From: Flavobacteriales bacterium
GTDB lineage: Bacteria; Bacteroidota; Bacteroidia; NS11-12g; UBA955
Length of the DNA: 64,000 nucleotides
NCBI GenBank assembly: GCA_947447955.1
Contig: CANFLS010000008.1
Coordinates: forward strand, 19,712-83,711
Direction: 5' to 3'
Below, one piece after another: positions 9,144 to 18,964 of the stretch; positions within the stretch are counted from its first letter, which is position 1, and each line of letters opens with the position of its first letter. Position numbers and translations under genes: made by a program. The notes under the pieces were generated by a model. It did no database searches. It worked only from the letters and a program-made list of their open reading frames with translations, and was not told where the DNA came from.

Positions 9144-11186
9144 GTGAAACATTCCAACAATGCACCCAATAAATTAATTCACAGCAAAAGTCCTTACCTC
9201 TTGCAACATGCCTACAACCCTGTTGAATGGCAATCTTGGAGCGAGGAAGCTTGGACCGAAGCAAAAACCAAAAACAAATTGGTGTTGGTGAGCATTGGCT
9301 ACAGTGCATGCCATTGGTGCCATGTAATGGAACACGAAAGTTTTGAAGATTACCAAACCGCCGAAATGATGAATTTGGCCTTGGTTAATATCAAAGTTGA
9401 CCGCGAAGAACGCCCCGATGTAGACATGGTTTATATGGATGCTTGTCAACTCATGACAGGCCGAGGCGGCTGGCCTCTCAACGTCATTTGCTTGCCCGAT
9501 GGCCGTCCTGTTTATGCCGGAACATATTTCCCTATGGCGCAATGGCAACAAATTGTGATGGAACTCAGTACCCAATTCCAATCAGATCCTGCAAAATTTG
9601 AAGATTACGCGTCGAAATTATTTGAAGATCTTCAAAAATTGAATGCAGCCCTACCGAGTAAAGATTTGCAGTTTTCGCGAAAAAATATCTACGATTTTTT
9701 TGAACTTTACGCAAAAGACATCGATTGGCAAGAAGGTGGACTCAACCGGTCTCCTAAGTTCATGTTGCCAAATCAGTATGAATATGTGCTCGATTATTTT
9801 TTAATTTCTGAAGATACCCAAGCCAAAGAATTCTTGCATTTGTCGCTGCTAAAAATGTTCAATGGGGGCATTTACGACACCCTCAGAGGCGGTTTTTACC
9901 GTTATAGCACCGATAAAAAATGGTTTGCTCCGCATTTTGAAAAAATGCTGTACGACAATGCCCAACTGATTTCTCTGTATGCAAGGGCAAATAGTTGGAG
10001 CAATGCCTCTGTTTACAGAGATGTGGCCATGGAGTCAATTGCATTCTGCAACAGAGAACTCAAAGCACCCAATGGGGCTTATTATGCCGCTTTGGATGCA
10101 GATAGCGAAGGTATTGAGGGACGTTTTTATGTGTTTACCAAAGCCGAACTTTTGCGAGTGCTGTCACCTGAAGAATTCGAATTTGCTGAAAATTTATACG
10201 GCATTACCGAGTCTGGAAATTGGGAACACGGGCTAAACATTCTGCATACCCAATTGGCGCCTTTGCAAATGATTGAAAAATTGAACTTAAGTAGCCATCA
10301 CTATCTTGCCCTAATGGAATCAATGAAACAAAAATTGTTTCAATTGCAAGAAAAAAGAGAGCGACCAGGGTTGGATGATAAAATTATTTTAAGCTGGAAT
10401 GGGTTGATGCTCAAAGCGCTTTCGGTGGCTGCCTTGCATCTGAAAGACAATGATATTCTACAACAAGCCATTGCTCTAGAAAATGTGCTTTGGAATACTT
10501 TTTACAACGAATCAACCCAAAAGTTAATGCGCATTCACGCGAAGGGAGAAACCTATATTGATGCGTTTTTAGAAGATTATGCGTGTTTTATTGAGGGACA
10601 AATTGAGTTGTACCAAAGTTCGGGCAACGAAATCTACATTGAACGCGCAAAAATATTGACCAACAAGGCATTGGAATTGTTTTACAACGCGGATACCCAA
10701 CAACTTTATTTTGCCTCGAACGCGGGAGAGCAATTGATTATCAATAAATCTGACAACACCGACGACGTTATTTCCAGTCCGAATAGCATTTTCGCGCATT
10801 GCTTACAGGCATTGTCGGTGCACGATTTCAATACTACTTATGCCGAAATTGCCAAGGGTTTATTGTCGCAAAGCATGAATCAGTTAGAGAAATATCCTGC
10901 TTGGAATTCCAATTGGATCCGTTTGTACATGGAAAATGCAATTGGACAAATTACAGTTGCCTTGTCTGATCATTTTGGGGATGCCGATATTTTCAAATTC
11001 AAATCGGGATTACCGTCATGGGTGCATGTGGGCAAGATCAATGCGAAGAGTGCAATTTCATGGCTTCAGCATACTGGCTCTAGCGAACCTTCAATTTACA
11101 TCTGTGCTGGCAATCAATGTTTCGAAGCGGTTCACACCCTAGAACACGCCTTCGAAATCATTGAGGAAGTTGTATCGATGGGTTAG
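9144..11186 (+). CDS. DUF255 thioredoxin-domain protein (YyaL/SPATA20 family)
   Basis: This 680-residue cytoplasmic protein belongs to the widespread YyaL/SPATA20 family. The N-terminal thioredoxin-like DUF255 domain covers about residues 1-165 and has the redox-type motif C-H-W-C ([16 protein letters not shown], about 53-68). The invariant [21 protein letters not shown] signature is present as [21 protein letters not shown]. The remainder is the (alpha/alpha)6-barrel region resembling N-acylglucosamine 2-epimerases and glycosidases ([34 protein letters not shown]). No biochemical role is firmly established for the family. The start is GTG, fixed by the N-terminal signature. It ends before a strong bidirectional terminator. 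Confidence 0.92.
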   Translation: MKHSNNAPNKLIHSKSPYLLQHAYNPVEWQSWSEEAWTEAKTKNKLVLVSIGYSACHWCHVMEHESFEDYQTAEMMNLALVNIKVDREERPDVDMVYMDACQLMTGRGGWPLNVICLPDGRPVYAGTYFPMAQWQQIVMELSTQFQSDPAKFEDYASKLFEDLQKLNAALPSKDLQFSRKNIYDFFELYAKDIDWQEGGLNRSPKFMLPNQYEYVLDYFLISEDTQAKEFLHLSLLKMFNGGIYDTLRGGFYRYSTDKKWFAPHFEKMLYDNAQLISLYARANSWSNASVYRDVAMESIAFCNRELKAPNGAYYAALDADSEGIEGRFYVFTKAELLRVLSPEEFEFAENLYGITESGNWEHGLNILHTQLAPLQMIEKLNLSSHHYLALMESMKQKLFQLQEKRERPGLDDKIILSWNGLMLKALSVAALHLKDNDILQQAIALENVLWNTFYNESTQKLMRIHAKGETYIDAFLEDYACFIEGQIELYQSSGNEIYIERAKILTNKALELFYNADTQQLYFASNAGEQLIINKSDNTDDVISSPNSIFAHCLQALSVHDFNTTYAEIAKGLLSQSMNQLEKYPAWNSNWIRLYMENAIGQITVALSDHFGDADIFKFKSGLPSWVHVGKINAKSAISWLQHTGSSEPSIYICAGNQCFEAVHTLEHAFEIIEEVVSMG

Positions 11187-11259
11187 TTCAATACAATTCT
11201 GGCTTTGAAAGCTGGATTTGGTGAAATTTCTGTTTTGTTTTCTATGGATACACAAAAAA

Positions 11260-11286
11260 AAGAGGAACCTCTCGGTTCCTCTTTTT
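11260..11286. terminator. Bidirectional rho-independent terminator
   Basis: A 10-bp stem AAGAGGAACC / GGTTCCTCTT with loop TCTC is flanked by an A-run on the left and a T-run on the right. It sits between the convergent DUF255 gene and pntB and can serve both strands. Confidence 0.9.
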
Positions 11287-11307
11287 GATTATTAGATAAA
11301 TTCTTAA

Positions 11308-12765
11308 TTACAAAGCTTTTACTTCGTTCACAAGTTTTTGTAAACTGTCTTTTGCATCGCCAAAAAGCATTCCGCACTTAGGATCGAAGAACAATGCGTT
11401 TTCAATACCGGCATAACCAGATTTCATTGAACGCTTCAATACCACAATTTGCTTAGCTTGATCTACATCCAAAATAGGCATTCCATAAATTGGAGATGTA
11501 GGATCGGTTTTAGCAGCTGGATTCACAACGTCGTTTGCGCCTACTACCAACACTACATCGGTGGTTGGGAACTCAGAGTTGATGTGCTCCATTTCAATTA
11601 ACTTATCGTATTCTACATTACTTTCAGCCAACAATACGTTCATGTGACCAGGCATACGACCCGCAACAGGGTGAATGGCATATTTCACATCAACACCTTC
11701 TTCTGTCAATATGTTTTCTAACTCATGGCAAACGTGTTGTGCTTGCGCAACCGCCAAACCATAACCAGGAACAATAATTACTTTAGATGCATATTTCATC
11801 ATAACAGCAACGTCGGTAGCCTGAACTTCTCTAACATTACCAGAAACAGCAGCACCACCAGATGATGAATTAGAACCCGCCATACCAATCAATACATTGG
11901 TTAAAGAACGGTTCATTGCTTTACACATAACCACTGTTAAAATGGTACCCGCAGAACCTACCAATACACCACCCATCAACATTACGTTGTTGTCGTACAA
12001 GAAACCACCACAAGCTGCAGCAACCCCTGTAAACGAGTTCAACAAAGAAATAACAACAGGCATGTCGGCACCGCCAATTGGAAATACGAACAATAATCCG
12101 TATATTATAGCTAAGCCCATGGTAACATAGAACCAAACATTTGTACCTGCTTCTAAGGTATTGACATGATGATAATTCATGTAAGCAGCAGCCATAATGG
12201 CAATCAATACAATGGCATTGATAAATTGTTGACCCGCAAAACGGAAATCGCCAATTTTACCATTCAATTTACCCCAAGCGATGATACTTCCCACAAAAGA
12301 AATGGTACCAATAATTAAGCCCGCAATAATTGGCAAGTAATGTGACATTGGAACAATGGTAAATCCTTCAGGAAGACCGAAGTTAGCTACCATTTCAGCC
12401 ACATTGCTTTCAATAATCTCGTGTTCAATGTTACGCCATTCAATGATAGAGATCAAAGCCGCAGCCAAACCTCCCATACCATTAAAAATAGACACCATTT
12501 CAGGCATGGCGGTCATTTGTACGCGTTTTGCCATAAGTGTTCCCACGACAGTACCCAACAAAATGGCAGCCAAAATATACCCAATGTTTCCAATTACTTG
12601 GAAACCAGTTTTACTCAAAAATAACGTTGCAAAAACCGCAACAGCCATACCAAAAGCAGCAATCAAGTTTCCTTTTCTAGCGCTGTCTGGTTGACCCATT
12701 AATTTTAGTCCAATGATAAATCCAAAAGAACCAATTAAGTAACAAATTTCTAATAAGTGTTGCAT
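11308..12765 (-). CDS. pntB: NAD(P) transhydrogenase subunit beta PntB
   Basis: PntB is the membrane and NADP(H)-binding subunit of the proton-translocating transhydrogenase, which makes NADPH from NADH at the expense of the proton gradient. The first roughly 280 residues form about eight or nine transmembrane helices rich in Gly, Ala and Ile. The NADP domain (dIII) follows, with VPGYGLAVAQAQH (about 335), the GRMPGHMNVLLAE motif and GANDVVNPAAKTDPTSPIYG. At 485 residues the length is normal. It is the third gene of the operon pntA1-pntA2-pntB, starting 2 bases after pntA2. It is complete and ends at the shared terminator. Confidence 0.97.
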   Translation of the reverse strand: MQHLLEICYLIGSFGFIIGLKLMGQPDSARKGNLIAAFGMAVAVFATLFLSKTGFQVIGNIGYILAAILLGTVVGTLMAKRVQMTAMPEMVSIFNGMGGLAAALISIIEWRNIEHEIIESNVAEMVANFGLPEGFTIVPMSHYLPIIAGLIIGTISFVGSIIAWGKLNGKIGDFRFAGQQFINAIVLIAIMAAAYMNYHHVNTLEAGTNVWFYVTMGLAIIYGLLFVFPIGGADMPVVISLLNSFTGVAAACGGFLYDNNVMLMGGVLVGSAGTILTVVMCKAMNRSLTNVLIGMAGSNSSSGGAAVSGNVREVQATDVAVMMKYASKVIIVPGYGLAVAQAQHVCHELENILTEEGVDVKYAIHPVAGRMPGHMNVLLAESNVEYDKLIEMEHINSEFPTTDVVLVVGANDVVNPAAKTDPTSPIYGMPILDVDQAKQIVVLKRSMKSGYAGIENALFFDPKCGMLFGDAKDSLQKLVNEVKAL

Positions 12766-12767
12766 GA

Positions 12768-13091
12768 TTATTTATTACCTCCTTTTGGTTTTTTCTTAAA
12801 CATTTCCAACATACGGTCGGTAACTACAAATCCACCAATCACGTTTAACGTTCCTACAAATACCCCAACAAATCCAACAACAATTGAAAAATAGTCGGTA
12901 GCTTCTGCTTTCCCTAAAACGATGATGGCTCCAATTAACACAACTCCGTGAATGGCATTGGCACCGCTCATCAAAGGCGTATGCAATACACTTGGCACGT
13001 GAGAAATCAATTCAATACCCACAAAAATCATCAAACCAATAAGGTAGATGTAAGTGATATTATTTCCTATAAAGCTTAAAATTTGTTCCAT
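12768..13091 (-). CDS. pntA2: NAD(P) transhydrogenase subunit alpha, part 2 (membrane segment)
   Basis: This 107-residue integral membrane protein corresponds to the C-terminal membrane part of E. coli PntA, which is a separate gene in many bacteria. Three hydrophobic helices are visible (about residues 12-32, 43-62 and 67-90). It carries the family sequence ISHVPSVLHTPLMSGANAIHG after the first helix. The C-terminus is basic (MFKKKPKGGNK). It lies between pntA1 and pntB with gaps of only 2 bases, so the three subunits are made from one mRNA and assemble together in the inner membrane. Confidence 0.95.
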   Translation of the reverse strand: MEQILSFIGNNITYIYLIGLMIFVGIELISHVPSVLHTPLMSGANAIHGVVLIGAIIVLGKAEATDYFSIVVGFVGVFVGTLNVIGGFVVTDRMLEMFKKKPKGGNK

Positions 13092-13093
13092 AA

Positions 13094-14197
13094 TTAATTC
13101 GATGTTAATAATATAGTACCTTCATGGGCAACCAAACAACCTTGAACAATTTCGTCGTTCATGTCAAAGGCAACGTCGCCTTTTGGTGCCATTAATTTCA
13201 ATAGTTCCCAGATATTTCTTGCAAACAATTCACTTGCATTGGCCGATAAAGCCGATGGCAAATTCACTGAACCAACAATTTTCACACCGTTTACATCAAT
13301 AATTTCACCGGTTTTGGTTTGGGTACAGTTACCACCTTGTTCGGCAGCCATATCAATTAAAACAGATCCAGTTTTCATGAGGGACAATTGTTCGTCGTCG
13401 ATCAATACAGGAGCTTTTCTACCAGGAACAAGCGCGGTGGTGATAACCAAGTCGGCTTGCGCCAAAGACTTGTTCACGGCATCGCGTTGTGCTTTGCGGT
13501 ATTCTTCAGAAGCTTCTTTTGCGTAACCGCCTTCAGAACCAACTTCTACCCCTTTTACTTCGATAAATTTTCCGCCCAAACTTTGAACCTGTTCTTTTGT
13601 TTCAGGACGAACGTCTGTTGCTTCAACTACAGCACCCAAACGTTTTGCAGTTGCAATGGCTTGTAAACCAGCAACCCCAACTCCAAAGATCAACACTTTT
13701 GAAGGGGTAACGGTTCCGGCCGCTGTCATCAGCATTGGGAAGATTTTATCTAAGTGGTATGCCCCTTCAATAACCGCCCTATATCCTGCCAAATTTGCTT
13801 GAGAACTCAAAATATCCATACTTTGAGCACGAGAAATTCTAGGAATGGCGTCTAATGAAATTGCAGAAATATTCTTTTTGTTAAGCGCATCAATAACATC
13901 GGCATTGGTGCGGTAGTACAAAGAAGAAATCCAAATTTTGCCTGCTGGCAATTCATTGATTTTTTCTGTTGTTGGAACGTTAATTTGAACAAAAACATCG
14001 GCAGAAAGTAAATCAGCAGCTGATTTTACCGTTGCTCCGGTTTGTTCATACATTTCGTTGGTGAAGTGGGCACTTTTACCGGCGTCTTTTTCGACCCAAA
14101 CTTCAAAGCCCATTTTTTGAAGACTGGTACAAACTTGTGGGCTTATTGCAACCCTGTTTTCTCCTGGCCTTGATTCTTTAAATACAGCGATTTTCAC
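13094..14197 (-). CDS. pntA1: NAD(P) transhydrogenase subunit alpha, part 1 (NAD-binding)
   Basis: This is the soluble NAD(H)-binding domain (dI) of transhydrogenase, related to alanine dehydrogenase. Visible signatures are ESRPGENRVAISP (about 8-20) and QANLAGYRAVIEGAY (about 131-145). The Rossmann motif GVGVAGLQAIATAKRLGA lies at about 172-189 and VLIDMAAEQGGNC at about 282. At 367 residues it is typical of the three-subunit form. It is the first gene of the operon and starts with GTG. A near-consensus -7 box (TATATTCG on the minus strand) lies roughly 30 bases upstream. Confidence 0.97.
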   Translation of the reverse strand: MKIAVFKESRPGENRVAISPQVCTSLQKMGFEVWVEKDAGKSAHFTNEMYEQTGATVKSAADLLSADVFVQINVPTTEKINELPAGKIWISSLYYRTNADVIDALNKKNISAISLDAIPRISRAQSMDILSSQANLAGYRAVIEGAYHLDKIFPMLMTAAGTVTPSKVLIFGVGVAGLQAIATAKRLGAVVEATDVRPETKEQVQSLGGKFIEVKGVEVGSEGGYAKEASEEYRKAQRDAVNKSLAQADLVITTALVPGRKAPVLIDDEQLSLMKTGSVLIDMAAEQGGNCTQTKTGEIIDVNGVKIVGSVNLPSALSANASELFARNIWELLKLMAPKGDVAFDMNDEIVQGCLVAHEGTILLTSN

Positions 14198-14291
14198 TTG
14201 GCACTAATCATTAATTGATTTGATGCGAATATAATGAAAACCAATTAGGAATCCATAAAACGAGGCAAATAATACGCTGTAAACTGAAACT

Positions 14292-15632
14292 TTATTGCTG
14301 TTTTACAATGCGATAAACCGAATTGTTCAACTCTACAAAATAAACACCATCAGGCAATGAGGCAATATCAATCTGCAATATGTTATTGTTTACAACATAA
14401 GAGAACTGCTTTTTAGATATCACTTTACCCAAAACATCCACGATTTGAATATTTTCAACGCTAGCATATCCCTCAAAAAACACCTTGCCTTTGGCAGGGT
14501 TCGGATAAATTTTTACACTTTTCACAATGGTTTTGTTGCCAACGCCCCATCCAATAAAAATCATATCGTTGATGGTTGTATCGCCAGACAAAGGACCAGA
14601 TGTAGCCTTCAAATTCACGGTATACAAACCGCCATTCGAAAACACAACACTTGGATTTGCACTTGCTGCAGAAGAACCTTTTACGTATCGAACTCCAGCA
14701 GAAGGAGTAATTTTCCATGCATTGGTAAATGCAAAAGGCTGAGTCAAATTGGTAAAATTAAATGTATCGGTGTTAACAGTTCCAGTATCGCGATCAACTG
14801 AAAAGTCAACAGCCAATCCGTTATTTCCACCTGGGGTAGACAAATATTTATCTCTATAATTAATTACGGTTGGGGTAAAGACGCCTTTTGCAGATAGTGT
14901 TCCCACAACTTCAAGAACTGGGATTTTTTCTGAGGTAGCCAAAAACTTGTAGCTCACTTGTTTTCTTGCAATTGGAAATTTGGTAAACTGCGAAACCAAG
15001 GTGTCAACTTCATCAACAAAAGTCATTACACGAATTACGTCTGAATACGTTTTGTAGGGCGTTTTGATGCTTCCCCAAGCGTCAACCACGTTTGTGCGTT
15101 TGCCTGCTTGAACAAATGAAAACAACGTTTGACCTGGTATTGAAAACACGAAGCGGAACGTTGATACGTCGCTATCGTTGTATTGCAAAGGGAATTGGTA
15201 TATTTCGTCTTCGTCGGTATACTTCGAAGCCAATGGAATACCCGAGTATGAATAGCCCAATCCTTCAGTTTTAAATACAGTAGAAGATTTGCTATAGAAT
15301 GAATAAATATTTTTGAATACGAAAGGACCACCACCCAAACTATCTGCAGTTTTTTGTCCTATTTGGCCAAAGAAATAAAACGCATAAGGCGTTTTGTTGG
15401 CACTTTTGTATTCATACAAACCTTGTCCATTTGATGTAAGCGTTGAAAAATCCCAACTTTGGCTGCCACCTCGGACCATCCAAGCGGTTCCAATATTTGC
15501 GGGAGAAGCGGTAGAGTATCTTAAGGTATCACCTGCTGAAGGCATTGATGAAGAAGTAATTGTAATTTGTGCGTTCAAAAAGCCAAAACTTATTGAATAA
15601 ATTACAATGATTGCTCTTACTAATTTTCTCAT
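14292..15632 (-). CDS. T9SS-exported protein with type A C-terminal sorting domain
   Basis: This 446-residue protein has a signal peptide (MRKLVRAIIVIYSISFGFLNAQ). Its last 75 residues form a type A T9SS sorting domain (SVKIYPNPAKGKVFFEGY near 372, PDGVYFVELNNSVYRIVKQQ at the end). It should cross the inner membrane by Sec, cross the outer membrane by the type IX machinery, and be anchored or released at the surface. The roughly 350-residue middle part is beta-rich and I do not recognise it; a PKD-like stretch precedes the sorting domain. A perfect -7 box (TATATTTG on the minus strand) lies five bases before the ATG. Confidence 0.88.
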   Translation of the reverse strand: MRKLVRAIIVIYSISFGFLNAQITITSSSMPSAGDTLRYSTASPANIGTAWMVRGGSQSWDFSTLTSNGQGLYEYKSANKTPYAFYFFGQIGQKTADSLGGGPFVFKNIYSFYSKSSTVFKTEGLGYSYSGIPLASKYTDEDEIYQFPLQYNDSDVSTFRFVFSIPGQTLFSFVQAGKRTNVVDAWGSIKTPYKTYSDVIRVMTFVDEVDTLVSQFTKFPIARKQVSYKFLATSEKIPVLEVVGTLSAKGVFTPTVINYRDKYLSTPGGNNGLAVDFSVDRDTGTVNTDTFNFTNLTQPFAFTNAWKITPSAGVRYVKGSSAASANPSVVFSNGGLYTVNLKATSGPLSGDTTINDMIFIGWGVGNKTIVKSVKIYPNPAKGKVFFEGYASVENIQIVDVLGKVISKKQFSYVVNNNILQIDIASLPDGVYFVELNNSVYRIVKQQ

Positions 15633-15637
15633 GAAAA

Positions 15638-15645
15638 CAAATATA
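15638..15645 (-). promoter_or_regulatory. -7 promoter box of the T9SS cargo gene
   Basis: The minus strand reads TATATTTG, a perfect match to TAnnTTTG. Five bases separate it from the ATG at 15632, so the transcript is predicted to be nearly leaderless. No clear -33 element is visible. Confidence 0.55.
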
Positions 15646-15707
15646 AGTAAAATTTTCTTGTTAATTTATTTTTCTATACCCTAAAAATTACCGATTTTTG
15701 CAAGAAT

Positions 15708-17408
15708 ATGGAAAATAGATGGAGTGCAAAGCAAATACCCAATCAAGAAGTTGTTGCCCGTCTGTCTAAAGAAATCAATGTTTCTATCCATATTGCCAAT
15801 ATTTTGGTACAACGTGGCATCGATACTTTCGAAAAAGCCAAACAATATTTCCGCCCTAGTTTGAGTGATTTGCATGATCCTTTTTTATTGAAGGACATGG
15901 ATGTGGCTTATGCCCGAATCAAAGATGCGGTAACCAAACAAGAAAAAATGATGGTCTACGGCGATTACGACGTAGACGGAACCACTGCCGTTTCAATTGT
16001 TTATTCTTATTTCAAAACTTTAAATCAAAATATTGAATACTACATCCCTGACCGTTACAAAGAGGGTTATGGAATTAGTAAAATAGGCATCGATTTTGCC
16101 GCAGAAAATAACATCCACCTCATTATTGCACTTGACTGTGGAATTCGCTCCAATGATTTAATTGATTATGCCAATTCAAAAGGTGTTGACTTTATCATTT
16201 GCGACCACCATTTGCCAGGTGAAAAATTACCAAATGCCGCAGCAATATTGAATCCCAAAAGATTCGATTGCACCTACCCTTACAAAGAACTTTCAGGCGC
16301 TGGAATTGGGTTTAAACTCATTCAAGGTTACTCTAAAAAAGAAGGTTTCAGCGAAGAAAAAATACTCGAATACATAGATCTTGTAGCCGTAAGTATTGCT
16401 TCCGATTTGGTTGAAATGCGCGGCGAAAATAGGGTTTTGGCATTCTTTGGATTGAAAAAACTCAATGAAAATCCTTCTATTGGTTTGCAATCCCTTCTTG
16501 AAAGCGCTGCCGCAAAAAGCAAGTACAGCATCCAAGACATCATTTTTGGCATTGGTCCAAAAATCAACGCAGCAGGACGTGTTGCCGATGCAAAATCGGC
16601 TGTTAAAGTACTCATTGAACAAGATTTTTCTACTGCTCGACAACTCTCTCGCATATTAAACGACAGAAACGACGAACGAAAGGAACTCGACACCGACATT
16701 ACCAAAGATGCGGTAAATATTGTTGAAAATACTCCTGGCCTCCTAGACCGCAAAAGCATTGTATTGCGCGGCGAAGATTGGCACAAAGGCGTTGTTGGAA
16801 TTGTGGCAAGCCGCATGGTTGAACAGTTTTACAAACCAACCATTATATTTTCTCTCAACGACGGTATGTATACCGGCTCTGCAAGAAGCGTAAAAAACTT
16901 TGATATCCACGAAGCCATTCAATGTTGTTCAGAGTATGTTGATCAATTTGGGGGACATAAATACGCAGCAGGGTTGAGTGTGAAACTTGAAAACTTTGAG
17001 GTGTTTGCAGAAGCATTTGAAAAATATGTAGCTGCCAATATTACAGAAAGTTCGTTGACACCAGAAGTGGAATACGATTTGGAAATAGAATTGTCTGACA
17101 TCAATGAAAATATGATGAAGTTGGTTTCTCAAATGGCGCCCTTCGGCCCAGGAAACACCATGCCAATTTTCAAAACCGACAATGTAAAAGCCCAAAACAC
17201 CGCTAGGGTTTTGAAAGACAAACATTTGAAACTTCAATTGTCGGGCAACACCCGACATACATTTGATGCCATTGGATTTGGTTTGGCAGAACACTACCAC
17301 ACTGTTTCAAATGGAAATATTTTCAACGCATGTTACAGCATTGAAGAAAACAATTACAACGGTAGAATCTCGGTTCAATTGAGATTGAGAGACATCAAAC
17401 CTCTTTAA
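15708..17408 (+). CDS. recJ: Single-stranded-DNA-specific 5'-3' exonuclease RecJ
   Basis: RecJ degrades single-stranded DNA 5' to 3' in recombination and mismatch repair. The 566 residues carry the DHH phosphoesterase motifs: MVYGDYDVDGTTAVS (about 81-95), ALDCGIRS (about 141) and the name-giving CDHHLPG (about 165-171). The DHHA1 domain follows (SARSVKNFDIHEAI near 387, GGHKYAAGLSV near 411), then a C-terminal OB-fold. The ATG agrees with a family-like start, and a near-consensus -7 box (GATTTTTG) lies seven bases before it. The gene is complete. It converges on the GT-C gene with a 7-base gap and no obvious hairpin. Confidence 0.96.
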   Translation: MENRWSAKQIPNQEVVARLSKEINVSIHIANILVQRGIDTFEKAKQYFRPSLSDLHDPFLLKDMDVAYARIKDAVTKQEKMMVYGDYDVDGTTAVSIVYSYFKTLNQNIEYYIPDRYKEGYGISKIGIDFAAENNIHLIIALDCGIRSNDLIDYANSKGVDFIICDHHLPGEKLPNAAAILNPKRFDCTYPYKELSGAGIGFKLIQGYSKKEGFSEEKILEYIDLVAVSIASDLVEMRGENRVLAFFGLKKLNENPSIGLQSLLESAAAKSKYSIQDIIFGIGPKINAAGRVADAKSAVKVLIEQDFSTARQLSRILNDRNDERKELDTDITKDAVNIVENTPGLLDRKSIVLRGEDWHKGVVGIVASRMVEQFYKPTIIFSLNDGMYTGSARSVKNFDIHEAIQCCSEYVDQFGGHKYAAGLSVKLENFEVFAEAFEKYVAANITESSLTPEVEYDLEIELSDINENMMKLVSQMAPFGPGNTMPIFKTDNVKAQNTARVLKDKHLKLQLSGNTRHTFDAIGFGLAEHYHTVSNGNIFNACYSIEENNYNGRISVQLRLRDIKPL

Positions 17409-17415
17409 GTTCGTC

Positions 17416-18894
17416 TTATTTCTGAGGGACTTTTAAAAACAACCTTACATCGTAAAGCGTATCCAATTTACTTGGAAAGTATGCAATTTCTTTGTACTGC
17501 TTCAACGACCGCATTACATGCAAGGGCATGGGTCCATCACGCCTTGCGTGAACATTGTCCCACAAAACCACACAAGAATCTGGCATCCAATCTTTCCCTT
17601 CGTGGGTATCGATGCTCCACACATAAAATGATTTGGCGTTTTCGGCGGTTGCCCAAGGATCAAAATTTAATTGCACATCCAAAGCGGGTAATTGATGCAC
17701 CAACACTTTATTGTTTAAATGGTTGTGCTGAATATAATTAAGTGCTGAATCTACATTAGATTGCCCTGGAAAGCCTTCAATTGATGGACCTTTTTGCCAA
17801 GGATAAGGCATATGTGCTCCAGAAAATGCAATAAAAAACGAAGCTGCTATGATTACAATCTTCATCATTTGATTCATTTTTTTGATATTGAAGGACATTA
17901 ACCGGTGCAGTGCAAATTGTGCAATGATTGCGGCAATAGGTGCTACAACCACAAAAACCCGAATTAAACCATGCGAACCCATGGTTCCAGTGTACCAAAT
18001 TACGGTATGTGCAATGAAAAAGGAGAAAAACAAAGGCAAGAACAACCATAATACATATTGCGATATTTCATTGGGCGTTTTTTTGTTGATGCGCTGCTTG
18101 ACATAAATGGCGGTTAAAACAAGTGCAACAATAAGTAGCAAAGTAATAAGTACTCCGGTAATTTCACGTTGGGAATTTACATAGTGAAACAATGCACCGC
18201 TTCCTGGATCAAATCGGCCAACCAATTCATGTCTAATGTAAGGATTGTTGTGGTAAAAGTATTTCCAATCGCCACTTACAAAACCTGCAAAGATGGCAAA
18301 TACCGCAGTTCCAGAGAAGAGCAATGGCAAATACTTCCAATATCCCCTAATAAAAATAAATGGAATAATGGCGAGAAGTAATATCATTCCTTCGGAACGA
18401 ACCAGCGGCAAGAAGGAGGCAACAAAAATGGCTGATTTAATTTTGTGCGAAACAAACAAATAGCACATCAAAACCAGAATCAATGCGTTGGTAGGTTCGG
18501 TGAGCGAAGAATGGAAATTAGCAAAAACTATGGGTTGCCAACCAAAAAGTATGATAAGTAACCAAGGATTTCTCAAACTTAACTTTCTACCCGTGAGGTA
18601 GCAAATCCATGCGGTTCCAAGGGTGGATATGAAATTCAAAAAATATACGCTGTTCAATCCAAATGGAGCAAATGGCAGTGCAACGAGGGTAAAAAAAGGT
18701 TTACCCCATTGGTCTAACAAGAGTTTTGGATGATGGGGAGCCCATCGGGCATAGAGATAGTGGTTCCAACTATCTTGACCACCTGCAGGCGCATCGGCCA
18801 TAAACCATACCCAAAGATAAGTAACAGCAACGGCCAAAAGTGCCAAGATGGCGGCATTGCTATTCTTTTGAACTTTGGAAATGGCGTTAAGCAT
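17416..18894 (-). CDS. GT-C type membrane glycosyltransferase
   Basis: This integral membrane protein of 492 residues has about ten hydrophobic helices. The first periplasmic loop contains GGQDSWNHYLYARWAPHH (about 38-55), in the place where GT-C enzymes (ArnT/PMT-like) keep their catalytic acidic residue. A soluble periplasmic C-terminal portion of about 120 residues follows the last helix. It probably transfers a sugar from a polyprenyl-phosphate donor to an envelope lipid or protein; the Dpm1-like gene at 58.5 kb could make such a donor. The start was set at the ATG before the first helix. An upstream in-frame start would lie within the terminator of the preceding gene. A TATTTTCG box lies four bases from the ATG. 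Confidence 0.72.
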   Translation of the reverse strand: MLNAISKVQKNSNAAILALLAVAVTYLWVWFMADAPAGGQDSWNHYLYARWAPHHPKLLLDQWGKPFFTLVALPFAPFGLNSVYFLNFISTLGTAWICYLTGRKLSLRNPWLLIILFGWQPIVFANFHSSLTEPTNALILVLMCYLFVSHKIKSAIFVASFLPLVRSEGMILLLAIIPFIFIRGYWKYLPLLFSGTAVFAIFAGFVSGDWKYFYHNNPYIRHELVGRFDPGSGALFHYVNSQREITGVLITLLLIVALVLTAIYVKQRINKKTPNEISQYVLWLFLPLFFSFFIAHTVIWYTGTMGSHGLIRVFVVVAPIAAIIAQFALHRLMSFNIKKMNQMMKIVIIAASFFIAFSGAHMPYPWQKGPSIEGFPGQSNVDSALNYIQHNHLNNKVLVHQLPALDVQLNFDPWATAENAKSFYVWSIDTHEGKDWMPDSCVVLWDNVHARRDGPMPLHVMRSLKQYKEIAYFPSKLDTLYDVRLFLKVPQK

Positions 18895-18910
18895 AAAGCG
18901 AAAATAAAGA

Positions 18911-18934
18911 AAATGCCGGCTAACGCCGGCATTT
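18911..18934 (-). terminator. Rho-independent terminator of leucine dehydrogenase gene
   Basis: A 10-bp perfect stem AAATGCCGGC / GCCGGCATTT with a TAAC loop is followed on the minus strand by a T-rich tract. It lies 30 bases after the stop of the dehydrogenase gene and immediately before the next gene's predicted -7 box, so it insulates two minus-strand genes. Confidence 0.88.
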
Positions 18935-18964
18935 ATCATATAAAATTTCTATTTTATTTTAAAA

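Noticed and set aside
16328..16816. 162-codon open frame antisense to recJ
   Set aside because: The sequence is rich in serine, leucine and phenylalanine, as expected for the reverse complement of a lysine- and glutamate-rich gene. recJ is certain here.
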